A stretch of 7,038 nt of DNA, taken from Clostridia bacterium. Its GTDB lineage: Bacteria > Bacillota_A > Clostridia > Oscillospirales > UBA929. Within the stretch, counting starts at the first letter, position 1. Each line of letters begins with the position of its first letter. The notes beneath the pieces were generated by a model. It ran no database searches and was not told the origin of the DNA. It saw nothing but the letters and a program-made list of their open reading frames with translations. The position numbers were made by a program, and so were the translations under genes. Shown here piece after piece: positions 6,020 through 7,038 of the stretch. The stretch lies in assembly GCA_026001245.1 (NCBI GenBank), contig BNZR01000068.1:1-7038 (forward strand). The letters are read 5' to 3'.

Positions 6020-7038
6020 ATGCGGCTTTTAATGGGGAACGAGGCGATTGCGCTGGGCGCGCTTGCGGCGGGAATCAGCCTTGCGGCGGGATACCCAGGT
6101 ACGCCTAGTACAGAGGTTCTTGAAGCAATCGCGAAACAGCTTAAAACTGTCGAAAAGTCTAATATTTACGTTGAATGGTCCGTCAACGAGAAAGCCGCAC
6201 TGGAGCTGGCCGCCGGGGCCAGCTACGCCGGGGCGCGGACGCTGGTCACAATGAAGCAGGTCGGGCTGAACGTCGCCGCTGACCCGCTGATGAGCCTTGC
6301 GTACGTCGGCGTAAAGGGCGGAATGGTGGTGCTGGTCGCGGACGACCCTGGGCCGATTTCGTCGCAGACGGAGCAGGATACGCGCACCTTCGCGAAATAT
6401 TCAAAACTGCCGTGCTTTGACCCAAGCTCGCCGGAGGAGGCGTATTTGATGATTCAAGACGCGTTCGAGCTGTCAGAGGAACTGCGCACCCCGGTGATTT
6501 TTCGCCCCACTACGCGATTGTGTCACGCCACCGCGCCGATTGAAGTCGCCGAGGAGTGGAAAGCTCACGCCGTCAGCGGCTTTGTAAAAGACCCGAAGTG
6601 GGTGATTTTCCCGCGCCTGTCCGTCAAGGCTCACGCCGCGATTGAGACGCGAAACCGTGCGCTGTCCGACAGATTTTGCGGCTATAGATTCAACGCGATT
6701 GAGGGACGCGGCGGCGCGCTCGGAATCGCGACGGGCGGCGTGTGCTACGCGTATGTAAAAGAGGCGTTGAAATGTCTTGACGCGGAATGGGTGCGCGTAC
6801 TGAAAATCGCCACGCCGTTCCCGTTCCCGTATAAGCTTGCGCTGAATTTTATGGATAATATAGAGCGCGTACTGGTGTTCGAGGAACTTGACCCGGTAAT
6901 CGAGCGCGAGTTGCTGTACCTTGCGGGCGCGTCCGGGCGAAAAATTGACATTTACGGCACGGAAATAACGCAAAATCTGCCCGCCGCCGGCGAATACTGC
7001 GTAGAAATGATTACGGAGAAAATCGCGGAGTGCTTGGG
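6020..7038 (+). CDS. iorA: Indolepyruvate:ferredoxin oxidoreductase alpha subunit, 5' part
   Basis: IorA with IorB oxidatively decarboxylates arylpyruvates (indolepyruvate, phenylpyruvate) to acyl-CoA, reducing ferredoxin. It is oxygen-sensitive and serves aromatic amino-acid metabolism in anaerobes. The frame stays open for 339 codons to the window edge; the family is about 600 residues, so roughly the second half is outside. Visible are MGNEAIALGA (5-14), AGYPGTPSTEV (23-33), the thiamine-pyrophosphate-activating glutamate in VNEK (55-58, E57), TMKQVGLNVAADP (76-88) and DDPGPISSQTEQDTR (107-121), all typical of the pyrimidine-binding domain. The second domain follows. The C-terminal pyrophosphate-binding domain and the two [4Fe-4S] ferredoxin motifs lie beyond the window. 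AAGGAGG (6008-6014) is an ideal ribosome binding site 5 bases before the ATG. iorB would be expected downstream. Confidence 0.95.
   Translation, partial: MRLLMGNEAIALGALAAGISLAAGYPGTPSTEVLEAIAKQLKTVEKSNIYVEWSVNEKAALELAAGASYAGARTLVTMKQVGLNVAADPLMSLAYVGVKGGMVVLVADDPGPISSQTEQDTRTFAKYSKLPCFDPSSPEEAYLMIQDAFELSEELRTPVIFRPTTRLCHATAPIEVAEEWKAHAVSGFVKDPKWVIFPRLSVKAHAAIETRNRALSDRFCGYRFNAIEGRGGALGIATGGVCYAYVKEALKCLDAEWVRVLKIATPFPFPYKLALNFMDNIERVLVFEELDPVIERELLYLAGASGRKIDIYGTEITQNLPAAGEYCVEMITEKIAECL

Overview
The window looks like chromosome from an anaerobic, Gram-positive Clostridia-type (Bacillota) bacterium. The signs are a four-cysteine (zinc-binding) ribosomal protein L31, strong AAGGAGG-type ribosome binding sites, sigma-A-like promoters in AT-rich gaps between GC-rich genes, and an indolepyruvate:ferredoxin oxidoreductase gene typical of ferredoxin-based anaerobic amino-acid metabolism. 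The taxonomic placement is inference; no rRNA or other strict marker is present.

Layout. Positions 1-215 are an AT-rich non-coding stretch with a bidirectional terminator-like hairpin (80-110) and a strong extended -10 promoter (155-183) driving rpmE (L31, 216-428). A hairpin follows rpmE. Then comes a tightly packed rightward group: a flavin reductase-like protein (501-998), the ribosome-associated GTPase HflX (1010-2269) and a YigZ/IMPACT family protein (2257-2865). HflX starts 11 bases after the flavin reductase stop, and yigZ overlaps hflX by 13 bases.

The unusual part is a leftward gene of 998 codons (5842 down to 2846). It encodes a calcineurin-like metallophosphoesterase, an NB-ARC-type STAND NTPase and six kinesin-light-chain-like TPRs in one polypeptide. 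Its 3' end overlaps the 3' end of yigZ by 20 bases, its base composition is visibly lower in GC than its neighbours, and its TPR region is a near-identical 126-bp tandem repeat. This architecture (enzymatic effector, NTPase switch, repeat sensor) is that of bacterial NLR-like conflict or anti-phage proteins. I infer that it is a single-gene defence system inserted between housekeeping genes; its substrate and trigger cannot be read from the sequence.

The STAND gene and the rightward iorA gene (6020 to beyond 7038, cut by the window edge) are divergently transcribed. Their back-to-back promoters carry the same hexamers (TTGCAA, 17 bp, TATAAT). A perfect 10-bp palindrome lies at the predicted start of the STAND transcript and is a candidate operator.
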